A stretch of DNA of 64,000 nt from Stenotrophomonas maltophilia (lineage in GTDB: Bacteria > Pseudomonadota > Gammaproteobacteria > Xanthomonadales > Xanthomonadaceae). Where the stretch lies: NCBI RefSeq assembly GCF_025642255.1, contig NZ_CP106759.1, positions 2,445,501 to 2,509,500 on the forward strand, given 5' to 3'. The position numbers and the translations under genes are program-made. Below the pieces are notes generated by a model that made no database searches, was not told the DNA's origin, and saw only the letters and a program-made list of their open reading frames with translations. How positions within the stretch are numbered: position 1 is the first letter of the stretch; every line of letters starts with the position of its first letter. Shown here in pieces: positions 25,501-34,272 of the stretch.

Positions 25501-26183
25501 CTACCACTGCTTCATCGCCTCCTCGAGGCTGATGGGCTCGGCATCCACGTGGGGCATGAAGTCGGTGGGCTTGAACGCCGCGCTGCCTGGCTTGCGGTTC
25601 GAGTTGGCGAACAGCGCGGCCAGCATCCCTGTCGCTGCATCCATCCGGCTGCCCAGGTTCAGGCTGCCGCGCCGGGCTCGATAAACGCTCCAGAGCTGGA
25701 ACTCCCGGATGGAGAGGCGCTCCTTCGCCTCCCCGATGCTGCGGCCGCCAATCCCGTTCAGGACCAGCTCGCACCACAGCTCATCCTCCGGGGTCAGCTC
25801 GTAGCTTTTCCCAGGTTGTTCACCTCGCCGATGGCCATCAGCAGTGCCACCGACAGGTTGCCGTCCAGGGCGCCGCGCTCCGGATCGGCCTCGCCGGTGA
25901 TATCGGCAACGGTGAACACTGCCTTGCCGTCCTGGTCGCAGATGCTGGCCGCGATGCGGCCAGCCACGCCATCGTGCTTGTTCGTGGCCGACAGCACGTC
26001 CGACACTGCCGCCTGGAAGCCCAGCGGCCGCACGTACACCGTAGCGGTCAGCTCCTCGTCGCCCTGCTTCCAGCGGATTTCCTTCTCCACCGGGCGGCCA
26101 GTGAACGCGCCGACCTTCTGCAGGCCGGCCACGCTCAGGTTGACCGCGCGGGCGGTGGCCGGCTTCTTGGCTCCCCGGCTCAC
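25501..26183 (-). CDS. Tail assembly chaperone GT fusion by -1 frameshift
   Basis: Translation starts at 26183 in the G frame, slips back one base at GGGAAAA (25806-25812) and continues in the T frame to 25501, giving about 227 residues: 126 of G, then SYELTPEDELWCELVLNGIG and onward to EEAMKQW. The T region has no start codon of its own with a ribosome-binding site, which supports frameshift expression. In lambda and HK97, G and GT coat the tape measure and recruit tail-tube subunits. It directly precedes the tape measure gene. Confidence 0.8.
25794..26183 (-). CDS. Tail assembly chaperone G (unshifted product)
   Basis: 129 residues, ending NNLGKATS just three codons past the slippery site. 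It contains EIRWKQGDEELTATVYVRPL and a helical C-terminal half, matching the GTA/HK97 tail-chaperone group by position and size. The start overlaps the tail-tube stop by 4 nt. Confidence 0.78.
   Translation of the reverse strand: MSRGAKKPATARAVNLSVAGLQKVGAFTGRPVEKEIRWKQGDEELTATVYVRPLGFQAAVSDVLSATNKHDGVAGRIAASICDQDGKAVFTVADITGEADPERGALDGNLSVALLMAIGEVNNLGKATS
25806..25812 (-). promoter_or_regulatory. Programmed -1 ribosomal frameshift site
   Basis: The minus-strand heptamer G-GGA-AAA has codon boundaries exactly of X-XXY-YYZ form in the G frame (CTG GGA AAA GCT). After slippage the next codons read AGC TAC GAG CTG, entering the T frame. It is close to the lambda site GGGAAAG. Confidence 0.85.
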
Positions 26184-26899
26184 GGCGTTTCGGCCTTACG
26201 CAGCCAGACGCCCGATCCGCTGCGCTGCATGGTCGCCGCGGTGGTGACCACCGCATTGCCCTGGAAGTCGAACGGGAAGTCGCTGACGTAGGCCTGGAAG
26301 GTGTACCAGGTGCGGGTGTTGGGCAGGACCAGCTCGGCCACCGTCGAGCGCTCTGCCGTCGCCGCGGCACCGGTGCCAGCGCCGCCGCTGAATGCAACGG
26401 TAGGAACACTGGTGTACCCGGTGCCGGGGTTGGTGATGTTCACGCCGATCACCGAGCCGGAATCGACGATTGCCGTGGCCGTGGCGCCCGTGCCGCCGCC
26501 ACCGGTGATGGTCACGGTCGGCGCCGACGTGTAACCGGTGCCGCCGTTGGTCACTTCGATGTTCGAGATGCTGCCGACCTGCTGAACGGTGGGTTCGATG
26601 TCCACCCCATCAGACCAGCCGATGGCCCACTGGATCGGATCGCCACCATCCACCTGCTCGGCCAGCTGCCAGAACAGGTAGTGGCTCTCGTTCTTCGGGT
26701 CGGCGTTGATGGTCACCGACGCCTGGCCAGGCGTGCGCAGGCCCTTCTTGTAGGTGCGCGTGTTGGTCTCGGACAGGCAGGTGTCGTCGATCTGGTCTGC
26801 CGGCGCGGTGCCGGGGTTGAAGGCCGTGATGCACTCGATCTCGCGGACAGTGCCGTTGATCAGGCCGTACAGCTGGGTTCCTTGGGTCAGGATGCTCAT
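26180..26899 (-). CDS. Major tail tube protein with inserted Gly-rich repeats
   Basis: 239 residues from MSILTQGTQL (AGGAGA upstream). The N-terminal half (INADPKNESHYLFW) and the C-terminal half (TWYTFQAYVSDFPFDFQGNAVV) look like siphovirus tail-tube protein. Between them, residues ~115-180 carry two tandem copies of a repeat of form GTGYTSxPTVxxxGGxGTGAxATA, probably an added surface domain. A terminator lies directly upstream of its ribosome-binding site. Confidence 0.82.
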   Translation of the reverse strand: MSILTQGTQLYGLINGTVREIECITAFNPGTAPADQIDDTCLSETNTRTYKKGLRTPGQASVTINADPKNESHYLFWQLAEQVDGGDPIQWAIGWSDGVDIEPTVQQVGSISNIEVTNGGTGYTSAPTVTITGGGGTGATATAIVDSGSVIGVNITNPGTGYTSVPTVAFSGGAGTGAAATAERSTVAELVLPNTRTWYTFQAYVSDFPFDFQGNAVVTTAATMQRSGSGVWLRKAETP

Positions 26900-26918
26900 C
26901 GTTTCTCCTGCGGGCAAT

Positions 26919-26940
26919 AAAAAGCCCCGCAGTGCGGGGC
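26919..26940 (-). terminator. Internal rho-independent terminator before tail tube gene
   Basis: On the minus strand GCCCCGC-ACT-GCGGGGC is followed by TTTTTATT. It lies inside the late operon, between the DUF3168 and tail-tube genes. It either tunes head versus tail expression or is read through by the antiterminated late transcript. Confidence 0.8.
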
Positions 26941-26962
26941 GTGGGTGGGGATGTAGCGGGCG

Positions 26963-27328
26963 TTACCGAGGGACCAGCCAGTCCACATCGAATGACAGGC
27001 GCAACAGCTTCGTTTCGGGATCAAGCATCTGGCTGCCCCAGCGCGTGATGTACCCGCGAGGTTCGAAGGCATCGCGCAGGGCGGTGGCGCCCTTGACCAG
27101 TGATGCTTCGTCCTTCGCATACACGTCGACCTGCGTGGTCAGCGCGTCCACGTCAGGGCGCTGGGCCAAGTAGTTCTCTGGGCTACCGCTGACTGTCTGC
27201 CACACCGCATAGGGCAGCGCAGGCGGATTTTCGATCAGGCCGAACGGATAGACGCGGGTCGGTGCGTCGCCGAAGGCCAGCCGCACCGGTGTGGATGCGA
27301 TGCACAGCGGGAAGATAGGGGGGATCAT
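26963..27328 (-). CDS. DUF3168-like tail completion protein
   Basis: 121 residues. PPIFPLCIASTPVRLAFGD, then VDVYAKDEASLVKGATALRDAF, fits the DUF3168 / lambda U-like tail terminator group by sequence and by position between the gp10-like and tail tube genes. It overlaps the gp10-like gene by 4 nt. Confidence 0.78.
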   Translation of the reverse strand: MIPPIFPLCIASTPVRLAFGDAPTRVYPFGLIENPPALPYAVWQTVSGSPENYLAQRPDVDALTTQVDVYAKDEASLVKGATALRDAFEPRGYITRWGSQMLDPETKLLRLSFDVDWLVPR

Positions 27329-27807
27329 GTCGCTCCCTGCTTGGCCAGCACGCGGTCCAGCGCCTGGTTGAAGCTCCGCGCGAACACGTCGACAGCCGTC
27401 TGGCCGGCCTGTTCCGGCACCGGCCTGAAGATCGGCTGCGCAGGCATCTTCGACGTGCCGAACTCCAGCAGGCGCCAGTACCAGGTGATGCCACCGGGGT
27501 TGCTCGTCCCCTGCTGAGCGGCGCGGCCGGCCTGGGCGCCGCCCAGAACGCCGACACGGAACGCCAGCACACCGTCCTGCTTGAACGCGCGTCCATTCCA
27601 GCGCACCGCGACGTTCTTCCAGATGGCGGTCTCAGTCTCGTGGTCATCCACGCGGCGGGCGTTGCTCTGCGCCTGGTCGCGCAGCACGTTGGCCGCGCGG
27701 CGCAGGGCCGCACGCCCGCCCTTGTAATTCACCTCTCGCTTTACCTGCGCCATCTTGTTGCGGATGCCGTCCAAGCCGCTCACGTCGAATCGGATGCCAT
27801 CAGCCAT
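27325..27807 (-). CDS. HK97 gp10-like neck/tail protein
   Basis: 160 residues from MADGIRFDVSGLDGI. The core RAALRRAANVLRDQAQSNAR and WYWRLLEFGTSKMPAQPIFRP is characteristic of the HK97 gp10 family (the 'EFGT..M.A.PF.RPA' motif). It joins head to tail. The start overlaps the head-closure stop by 8 nt. Confidence 0.85.
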   Translation of the reverse strand: MADGIRFDVSGLDGIRNKMAQVKREVNYKGGRAALRRAANVLRDQAQSNARRVDDHETETAIWKNVAVRWNGRAFKQDGVLAFRVGVLGGAQAGRAAQQGTSNPGGITWYWRLLEFGTSKMPAQPIFRPVPEQAGQTAVDVFARSFNQALDRVLAKQGAT

Positions 27808-28135
27808 CGTTGACACCCTCGCTGCACGGAAGCGTGAGGTACTCCAGGCCACTGACCGGGTCGGGCAACACGCCATGGATGTTCAGCACCTTGCCCCGGA
27901 ACAGCACCCGGCACTTGTCGGTCACGCCTTCGCGGTGGCGGATGGTCACCCGCAACGTGACCTCGCTGTCCACCGCCTTGGCTGCCACGAACTCGCGGGC
28001 CGACAGCGGCGCCACTTCTGCCCACACATCGGCCAGCGGCTCCCAGCTGACGGTCTGCGCGCCGGTCGCACTCGACTGCCCGTAGACCTGACGCTGCAGC
28101 TGCACCCGGTGGCGCAGCCGGCCAGCGGCGATCAT
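27800..28135 (-). CDS. Head closure / head-tail adaptor (SPP1 gp16 type)
   Basis: 111 residues. AGRLRHRVQLQRQV is the classic opening of the head-tail joining family, followed by WEPLADVWAEVAPLSARE. It plugs the portal-connector channel and links to the tail. It overlaps the 68-residue gene by 4 nt. Confidence 0.85.
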   Translation of the reverse strand: MIAAGRLRHRVQLQRQVYGQSSATGAQTVSWEPLADVWAEVAPLSAREFVAAKAVDSEVTLRVTIRHREGVTDKCRVLFRGKVLNIHGVLPDPVSGLEYLTLPCSEGVNDG

Positions 28136-28338
28136 CGCGGCTTCCCGCTCAGGTAGTTGCCCGACCCCGCCTGTTCCGCCTCGGCGCGCTCGCTGTCGCA
28201 GAGGTAGTCCACCAGCCGATTAACCGCCTTGGCGTTCTCCATGTCGGCCTTGGTCTTTTCCTGCAGCGCCGCCACCAACTGGTGCGTCGCCTCGGTCTGG
28301 GCTCGCAGCGCGGCCAGCAATTCGCTTTGCTCGTTCAT
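28132..28338 (-). CDS. Small coiled-coil hypothetical protein
   Basis: 68 residues: MNEQSELLAALRAQTEATHQ and an Ala/Glu/Lys-rich helix, followed by VNRLVDYLCDSERAEAE. Probably a small structural or assembly factor. GAGAAG precedes the start; it overlaps the head-closure gene by 4 nt. Confidence 0.6.
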   Translation of the reverse strand: MNEQSELLAALRAQTEATHQLVAALQEKTKADMENAKAVNRLVDYLCDSERAEAEQAGSGNYLSGKPR

Positions 28339-28400
28339 TCGCTTCTCGCATCCATTTCATGAGCCAGGCGCGACGCCGCGCGCAGCCGGAGCAGGCCACT

Positions 28401-28742
28401 TCAGACGCCGAGCCCGACCCGGTACGGCCACAGCAGGCTCCGGGGACCATCCTTCATCTCGGAGACGATCGTCCCGGTGATGACGCTTTCTCGGTTGGCG
28501 TAGAGATGGCCGAGCGTAAGCAGGATCGCTGCACGAATTGAGTCGTTCACCACCATGGGCTCACAACCGGCCGTACCGGCCAGAACTGCGGCCGCCATGC
28601 TGGCGGCGTCAGGGAACACCTTCCGGTTCATGAACTCCTGCGCCGCCTCCTCAGCCGCGCCGCCGTATAGCTCCAGCATTGCGTCGTCGGCGCTATCGGC
28701 CCGGCAGTGCTGCCGGGCCTTCTCGATGGTGATCAGCTGCAT
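28401..28742 (-). CDS. Head-tail connector (gp6-like)
   Basis: 113 residues. MQLITIEKARQHCRADSADD, then the helix LYGGAAEEAAQEFMNRKVF and AAILLTLGHLYANRESV, is the HK97 gp6 / DNA-packaging connector signature. The ring sits under the portal. It starts 3 nt after the preceding stop. Confidence 0.85.
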   Translation of the reverse strand: MQLITIEKARQHCRADSADDAMLELYGGAAEEAAQEFMNRKVFPDAASMAAAVLAGTAGCEPMVVNDSIRAAILLTLGHLYANRESVITGTIVSEMKDGPRSLLWPYRVGLGV

Positions 28743-28745
28743 GGC

Positions 28746-29144
28746 TCAGGCCTGGGCTGGCGTCGCCGCCTTGATGGCGGTTTCGATGGCATCGATCACG
28801 GTGGCACGGGCCTTTTCGCCTTTGGCGCGCTCAGCAGCTAGCGCGGCTTCGAGGGTGGCACGATCAGTGACACCGGCCAGCGCGGCGATGACCTTCTCGA
28901 CCTTCTGCCGCACCAGGGCTGCGCCAGGTTCGGGTGCCGTCGGAGCCACCTTGTTGTCCGGCGCGGGAGCCATCTTGTTCGACGGCAGCGGTGCGGCCTT
29001 CCCTTCGGCTCCTTGCGGAGCGATCAAGCCCAGTATCAGCAGCTCCTTTGCACGCGTATCCGGCCCGGTCCAGGGCTTACCGCGCTTCTGGTATCCCCCC
29101 TCGGCGTTGGGGTCATTGAACCCCTTCTTGGCGATATACTTCAT
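28746..29144 (-). CDS. Hypothetical head-associated protein
   Basis: 132 residues from MKYIAKKGFNDPNAEGGYQK (AGGAG upstream). A short N-terminal module resembles phage 'KYIAKKAFN' decoration or joining proteins; it is followed by a Pro/Ala-rich linker and a C-terminal helix (VEKVIAALAGVTDRATLEAAL). It lies between capsid and connector. Function not established. Confidence 0.6.
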   Translation of the reverse strand: MKYIAKKGFNDPNAEGGYQKRGKPWTGPDTRAKELLILGLIAPQGAEGKAAPLPSNKMAPAPDNKVAPTAPEPGAALVRQKVEKVIAALAGVTDRATLEAALAAERAKGEKARATVIDAIETAIKAATPAQA

Positions 29145-29205
29145 GGAATTCTCCTGTGGCGGGCCAGAAGACCCGCCACTTACTTGCACCAGCAGAGGGC
29201 CCTAT

Positions 29206-30459
29206 TTACGGGGTCGGATCTTCGAAGGTGCCGTGCACGAAGGATTCCGGGCGATAGACAGCCAAGGCCAGGCGCTCCTCAGCGCGGATGGTCACCATGT
29301 TCTTGCGGAAGTTGTCGCCGTCCTCGGTGGAGACTTCGACGGCAGCATCCTCACGGTCGAAGACCTGGGCTGCGATATCGAACGCACCAACCAGGAATTC
29401 GCCCTCCGGCACTGCAGTGGAGTCCACCACCGGAAGCTTCCACATGCGCGGCTGACCACCCTCCACCACGTTCACCCAGATGTAGCGGCCCTGCTCGTCC
29501 TTCTGCAGCTCGATGTCCGCCCAGTCCACCGGGTTCAAGGCGATACCGCTGGCGCGGTACTCCGCCACGCGGACCTGCAGGATCGCGCGACGCAGGATGT
29601 CAATCTTGGTGTCGCCAGCCTTGCGCAGGGCCTCGTTGAACGCCGTCGCCTGGGGGATCAGGCCGAGCAGGTTCTGGCCGGTGCCGTCGCCTGCCAGCAG
29701 CTGGGCTTCTTCCACGTACTTCAGGCCGTAGATGGCGCGGCCGTTGATGTAGCTCTGCAGCAGCGGAACATCGGCCAGAACCTGCTTGGAAGCAAGGAAC
29801 CAGTGGGCCAGGGTCTTGACCGTGGTGGTCTTCAGCTCGAACGACAGGTCGGACTGCGGCTTCAGCGCGGTTTCCGCCACCGGTGCCGCCATGTTCTGGA
29901 AGCCCGATTCCTGCACGAACTCGATCGCGTTGGAGCCCGTGCGACCCGGCATGATGAGGTCGCGGATAGTGAAGGGGCGATCCGGGCCGGCAATGATTCC
30001 CGGAACCCGCGTCGGCTGAATGGCGGCGCCCACGCCACCGGTGCCAGTGGTGGCGCTGGTGATCGCGGTTACCGCCTTCAGGTTCATACGGGCGATGCCA
30101 CGCCCCTTGACAACCAGGTCGTTGAAGCCCTCCTGCTCGGTGAACTGCTCACCGATGCTCTTGAGGTCAACGGGATCGTTGGCCGAGAAGCGACGCGCCA
30201 GCTTCTGTTCCACTTCGAGCAGGCGAGCATTGATCTCGATGCCCCCCTTGGAAAGCAGTTCCAGCACGCCCTTGGTGTCGTCCAGGATCTTGCCGTGCTC
30301 CTTGATCTCGTTGCTGGCCTTCTCGGCGAACACCTTGATCTCGTTGTCACGTTCGTTCAGCTGGTTGATGAGGCCCTTCAGTTCCAGCGTGTCGTCCAAG
30401 GTCTGGGCGTTCTTCATTTCGCGGCCAATCGAGTTGGCCAGTGCGGTGTAGCGGGACAT
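29206..30459 (-). CDS. Major capsid protein, HK97 fold
   Basis: 417 residues. The N-terminal ~105 residues form the coiled-coil delta/scaffold domain (DTLELKGLINQLNERDNEIK) that the S78 protease should remove. The mature part shows GVGAAIQPTRVPGIIAGP, RDLIMPGRTGSNAIEFVQESG and NPVDWADIELQKDEQGRYIW, all typical of the HK97 capsid fold. It follows the protease by 11 bp. Confidence 0.93.
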   Translation of the reverse strand: MSRYTALANSIGREMKNAQTLDDTLELKGLINQLNERDNEIKVFAEKASNEIKEHGKILDDTKGVLELLSKGGIEINARLLEVEQKLARRFSANDPVDLKSIGEQFTEQEGFNDLVVKGRGIARMNLKAVTAITSATTGTGGVGAAIQPTRVPGIIAGPDRPFTIRDLIMPGRTGSNAIEFVQESGFQNMAAPVAETALKPQSDLSFELKTTTVKTLAHWFLASKQVLADVPLLQSYINGRAIYGLKYVEEAQLLAGDGTGQNLLGLIPQATAFNEALRKAGDTKIDILRRAILQVRVAEYRASGIALNPVDWADIELQKDEQGRYIWVNVVEGGQPRMWKLPVVDSTAVPEGEFLVGAFDIAAQVFDREDAAVEVSTEDGDNFRKNMVTIRAEERLALAVYRPESFVHGTFEDPTP

Positions 30460-30470
30460 ATGTGTGTTCC

Positions 30471-31157
30471 TCAGAAAGTCGGGAGGGTGAGCCGCCCCAG
30501 AACCGGGACAGCCGTGTAGTCTTCAGTCGCCTTGCTCCCGGACTCGCTCCGGTCCAGCAGATGCTTCAACCCGCGGTTGGCGATCACCGCAGATTGGCTT
30601 TTCGAGAAGCCTGCCTCACGCAGGATCTGCTCAAACTCAGGCATGGTCGGCAGCGACCCATGTGCCAGCTTCGACTTGATGGCATCGATGCGGGCGTCAT
30701 CGTTTGCCGGGAAGGTGACCAGGCTGATTTCCACCAAATCAACCTTCTTGAGCGTGCGCACGCGCTCCTTTTCATCCCAGCTGTCCTCACGGACGTAGTA
30801 GCCGATGGACAGGCCCGACACCGCGCCGGCCTTCATTAGCGCGTGCGCCTCCTTGGCGCGGGCCACCCCGTCGATGATGAGCTGGCCCTCGACCTTGAGC
30901 CCGTGCGCATCCTCCACCAGGCCGGTGTACACCCCGATTGGCTCACCGCTGCGGTGCTGCCACAGCACCGGCACCGGCCGGCCCTTGGATTTGATCTCTG
31001 CCAGGCTCTCGCTGAATGCTCCAGGCGCAACCACCTCGCGGTAGGAATCGACCGTGCCGAACACCGAGCCGTAGCCAGAGAAAAGGCCGTCATCGCTGAC
31101 GGCCTTCACGGAGAGATCAAAGTCCCTGATCTTCAGTGCTGCGCTTTTTCGATTCAT
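30471..31157 (-). CDS. Prohead protease, HK97 S78 family
   Basis: 228 residues. Catalytic His in PVLWQHRSGEPIGVY and Ser in MKAGAVSGLSIGYYV, followed by KKVDLVEISLVTFPAN, are the S78 hallmarks. It cleaves the capsid delta domain. It overlaps the portal gene by 4 nt. Confidence 0.92.
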   Translation of the reverse strand: MNRKSAALKIRDFDLSVKAVSDDGLFSGYGSVFGTVDSYREVVAPGAFSESLAEIKSKGRPVPVLWQHRSGEPIGVYTGLVEDAHGLKVEGQLIIDGVARAKEAHALMKAGAVSGLSIGYYVREDSWDEKERVRTLKKVDLVEISLVTFPANDDARIDAIKSKLAHGSLPTMPEFEQILREAGFSKSQSAVIANRGLKHLLDRSESGSKATEDYTAVPVLGRLTLPTF

Positions 31158-32464
31158 GTCGTCTTCCCGTCGTCAGATTGCAGCCAAGCCATCAGTGCCG
31201 AGCGGGCCTGCTGGTCACCTGTGTTGGAGCCCAGCATGTCGATGGGCAGGAGGTTGGATTGCACAGTCAGTTCAGCGGCCTTGCCACCCTTACGCTCGAG
31301 GTTCTCGCGCTCACGACAGTCGTCTCGCGAGTAGATGCCGTTCTGTACCATCGTGCTGTAGAAGGAGGCCCTGGCCGCACTATCGGCCCGCAGGAGACCC
31401 TCCACCGCGAACTCGGCGAAGTACTTGGCTCGTTCGACAGGAGCCATCAGATCCTTGCGAATCGACTGTTCGATGCGCCGCAGCCACGGCGCAAGGGAGA
31501 AGGTCAAGAACCCGATCATCTGTTGCTCGATTCCCGTGCCCCAGCTGGTGGATTTCTCCGCGTGCCCTACCATGAACGGGGGAACGCCAAACCACCTGCA
31601 GATTTCCTCAACGTTGAACGCCCGGGTAGCCAGTAGCTGAGCATCTTCCGGATTCATGGGAACCTGCTGGTACTTCATGCCAGCCTCAAGCAGCATGGTC
31701 TTACCGGCATTCATCGCCCCCGCAAACTCGGCTTGCATGTTCTCGCGGAAGGTGGCCCTGTTCTTTTCGCTTAGGATCTGATCGGTGGTCAGCACGCCCC
31801 CAACGTTCATCCCGTTGGCGAACACCTTCGACGACGCCTCGTCTGCGGCCATGGCCGCGCCGAAAACTTGGGCGCCGGCTTGGATGGAAGAGATCCCCAT
31901 CGACCCGTCCGTACTGAAACCACGGATGTGCCACATTCTTTCTTCGGAGATCACGCGCTGACGGCCATCGGTGCCCGAGTACCGATACTCAAGCTCACCG
32001 GTTGAAAGTCGCCTAACAGCCATTCGCTGTGGCTGCAGAAACTCCAGATTCACCAAGCGTCCGGAGCTGAGCGTCTTCTCTGCGTAAGCATTTCCCCAAA
32101 GGAGCAGGCTCACCATGACGACCTCCCAGAACTGCACAGCTGTCATGTCAGCATTTGGCTGGTTGTGCAGGATCTCGTAGAGGGGGTGGTTGTTGGCTGC
32201 CACCCTGGTGCCGTCGGGCTTTCGTTCAAAGAACCCAACCGGAAGTGTTGCAATGACCTGGGCAAGCAGCCGCACACATGCCATGGCCGCAGACAGCTGC
32301 AGAACCGTGCGCTGGTTCACGGTCTTTCCAGCGCTTGAACCACCGCCGGACCATGCAGCCCAGAACGCTTCATCGGCGAGGCCGATAGGCACCCCGAGCC
32401 ACCGGAGAACCGATGACTTGATCCTGCCGGGACCCTTCTGCTTTGCGTCCTTCGTCATCTTCAC
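31154..32464 (-). CDS. Portal protein, HK97 type
   Basis: 436 residues. LPVGFFERKPDGTRVAANNH, NAYAEKTLSSGRLVNLEFLQ, HIRGFSTDGSMGISSI and RAFNVEEICRWFGVPPFMVG are the typical landmarks of this family. It forms the dodecameric DNA channel. It overlaps terL by 4 nt. Confidence 0.93.
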   Translation of the reverse strand: MKMTKDAKQKGPGRIKSSVLRWLGVPIGLADEAFWAAWSGGGSSAGKTVNQRTVLQLSAAMACVRLLAQVIATLPVGFFERKPDGTRVAANNHPLYEILHNQPNADMTAVQFWEVVMVSLLLWGNAYAEKTLSSGRLVNLEFLQPQRMAVRRLSTGELEYRYSGTDGRQRVISEERMWHIRGFSTDGSMGISSIQAGAQVFGAAMAADEASSKVFANGMNVGGVLTTDQILSEKNRATFRENMQAEFAGAMNAGKTMLLEAGMKYQQVPMNPEDAQLLATRAFNVEEICRWFGVPPFMVGHAEKSTSWGTGIEQQMIGFLTFSLAPWLRRIEQSIRKDLMAPVERAKYFAEFAVEGLLRADSAARASFYSTMVQNGIYSRDDCRERENLERKGGKAAELTVQSNLLPIDMLGSNTGDQQARSALMAWLQSDDGKTT

Positions 32465-34272
32465 ACCACGATTGGATTTGAGAAGAAGCCGTCCAGGTCG
32501 CCCTGGCCATCTTCAGGAGTAATGGATAAGCCAATCGCCATCAGCAGCGCGGTCATGTCGTCGATCTTTTCGCTCGATCGCTTCTTGTCGGGGGCCATAT
32601 TCATGTTCTGGTCCCGCCGCGCCACCAGGTTCGACGCACACCAGGTCAGCACCGGGTCTCCGTCATGGACCAGGCGCTTGCTCACATAGGCGCGCTCAAG
32701 CTCCTGCATGGCTGGGTGGTATGACTTCGGCCCCTGAATGAACTGGACCATCGGAACACCGGCGGCTAGCAGCCGGCCGACAACCTCTGTCGCGTTCCAG
32801 CTATCGAAGGCGATCGACTGCACGTTGAAGCGAGCAACAACGTCCAGGATCGACCTTTCGATGTGAGCGTAATCGGTGACCTCTCCCTCAGTGGTTTCGA
32901 GGTGCCCCGAGGCGACCCAGCCCGCGTAGGGGACAGTCCCTCGCTCAGTCCGCTGCTTAACCGCCTCCTCTGGAACCCAGCGACGGCCCCAGGTGATGAT
33001 CTTTCCATCCACGCGCCAGACCAGCCGGAACGATGTCAGGTCGCTGGTGCTGGCCAAGTCCAGGCCGCCCCAGCATGGAACGTCCTTCAGCGCCTCTAGG
33101 TCGACAACTCCAGTGCAGGCCGCCCACTTGCGGAGAGCCACCCAGCCGTTTGCCGCGGAGGCCGGCCGATTCAGCCGCTTGATCTGGAACTCAGCCAGCT
33201 TGGAAGGCATGGCCTTTGCCTCGACCGCCTCCTTTCGGATCGCGCCCAAGAGGTGAGGATTTACCTCCATCAGAGGGTTGGCCTTTCGCCAACTCGCCTC
33301 GTCGAAATCCTCGTCCTCTTCGTCGACCGCGTAGAAGACAGCCAGATAGTGATCGGCGGTGTGCTTGAACACGCCGGCGAGCAGCTGCTTCACGAACTGC
33401 CTGATCTCTGCCCAAGGGCCGGGATTGGTGTAGCCCTCAGTCGTGGTGAACAGCCAAAGCGGATTGCGGCGTGCACCCGCTGCAGACTGGAGAACGTTCA
33501 GCAGGTCCGGCGTCTTGTGAGCGTGGATCTCGTCCAGTCCAACGTGGGATGGGTTCAATCCGTCCTGCGTGCTTGCCTTCGCGTGGATAGGCTTGAAGCT
33601 GGCGCCAATCTCCATGCGGCTGATCGACTTGGCCCAGGTCTCAAGGCCATAGGCCTCCCGAAGGTCCGGCGTCTTCTCCACCATCCGCTTGGCAACGTTG
33701 AAGATGATCGACGCCTGCGGAAAGGTCGTCGCGGCCGAAATGACCTGGGCGCCTTCCTCGTTCTCGCAGCACTGGCAGTACAGGAGAATCGCCGATGCCA
33801 GGGTGGACTTGGCATTCTTTCGTGCCACCGCGAACAGCGCCGACGTGAAGCGTCGCGTTCCATCAAGCTTCCTGAAGCCGAATAGCTGGACCACGAAGAA
33901 GACATGCGACCTGTGCAACCGGATCTCTGCCGTCTCCCACGATCCCTCTACGTGAGGAAGTAGCTCAATGAAGCCGCAGGCATGGGCTGCATGCTCCGGT
34001 GAAAACGTGAACGGAGCGCCCCGCTTCTTCGCTCGGTTCAGGTCATCCAGAAACCGCTTGGCTGCTTGACGAATCAGCAGCCCGAACGCTTTACCCTTTC
34101 GGTCCTCCACTGCCTCCTGTGCATAGTCGATGGCCACCGCTACGTAGTCAGACGGGTCCGGCCTTGGCCGACGCCGAGGGCGCGCGGCCGCGGTCGGCTT
34201 CGCCGGCTTCTTCCTACTTGCCGGGCGTCGCGAGGGCGCCGAACTTGTTGCCGGGCTTTTTCTCGACACCAC
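32461..34272 (-). CDS. terL: Terminase large subunit (Terminase_1 type)
   Basis: 603 residues. The ATPase domain carries ALFAVARKNAKSTLASAIL (Walker A variant) and SHVGLDEIHAHKT (Walker B); the C-terminal nuclease domain carries CWGGLDLASTSDLTSF and IDDMTALLMAIG. It packages DNA into proheads. The first ~45 residues are Lys/Arg/Pro-rich and overlap terS by 59 nt, so a slightly later start is possible. Confidence 0.93.
   Translation of the reverse strand: MVSRKSPATSSAPSRRPASRKKPAKPTAAARPRRRPRPDPSDYVAVAIDYAQEAVEDRKGKAFGLLIRQAAKRFLDDLNRAKKRGAPFTFSPEHAAHACGFIELLPHVEGSWETAEIRLHRSHVFFVVQLFGFRKLDGTRRFTSALFAVARKNAKSTLASAILLYCQCCENEEGAQVISAATTFPQASIIFNVAKRMVEKTPDLREAYGLETWAKSISRMEIGASFKPIHAKASTQDGLNPSHVGLDEIHAHKTPDLLNVLQSAAGARRNPLWLFTTTEGYTNPGPWAEIRQFVKQLLAGVFKHTADHYLAVFYAVDEEDEDFDEASWRKANPLMEVNPHLLGAIRKEAVEAKAMPSKLAEFQIKRLNRPASAANGWVALRKWAACTGVVDLEALKDVPCWGGLDLASTSDLTSFRLVWRVDGKIITWGRRWVPEEAVKQRTERGTVPYAGWVASGHLETTEGEVTDYAHIERSILDVVARFNVQSIAFDSWNATEVVGRLLAAGVPMVQFIQGPKSYHPAMQELERAYVSKRLVHDGDPVLTWCASNLVARRDQNMNMAPDKKRSSEKIDDMTALLMAIGLSITPEDGQGDLDGFFSNPIVV

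Noticed and set aside
28220..28450. 76-codon leftward ORF
   Set aside because: Overlaps the 68-residue and connector genes in another frame, with low-complexity Arg/Gly sequence and no ribosome-binding site.
28555..30519. 654-codon rightward open frame
   Set aside because: Antisense to capsid and neighbours with no protein features.
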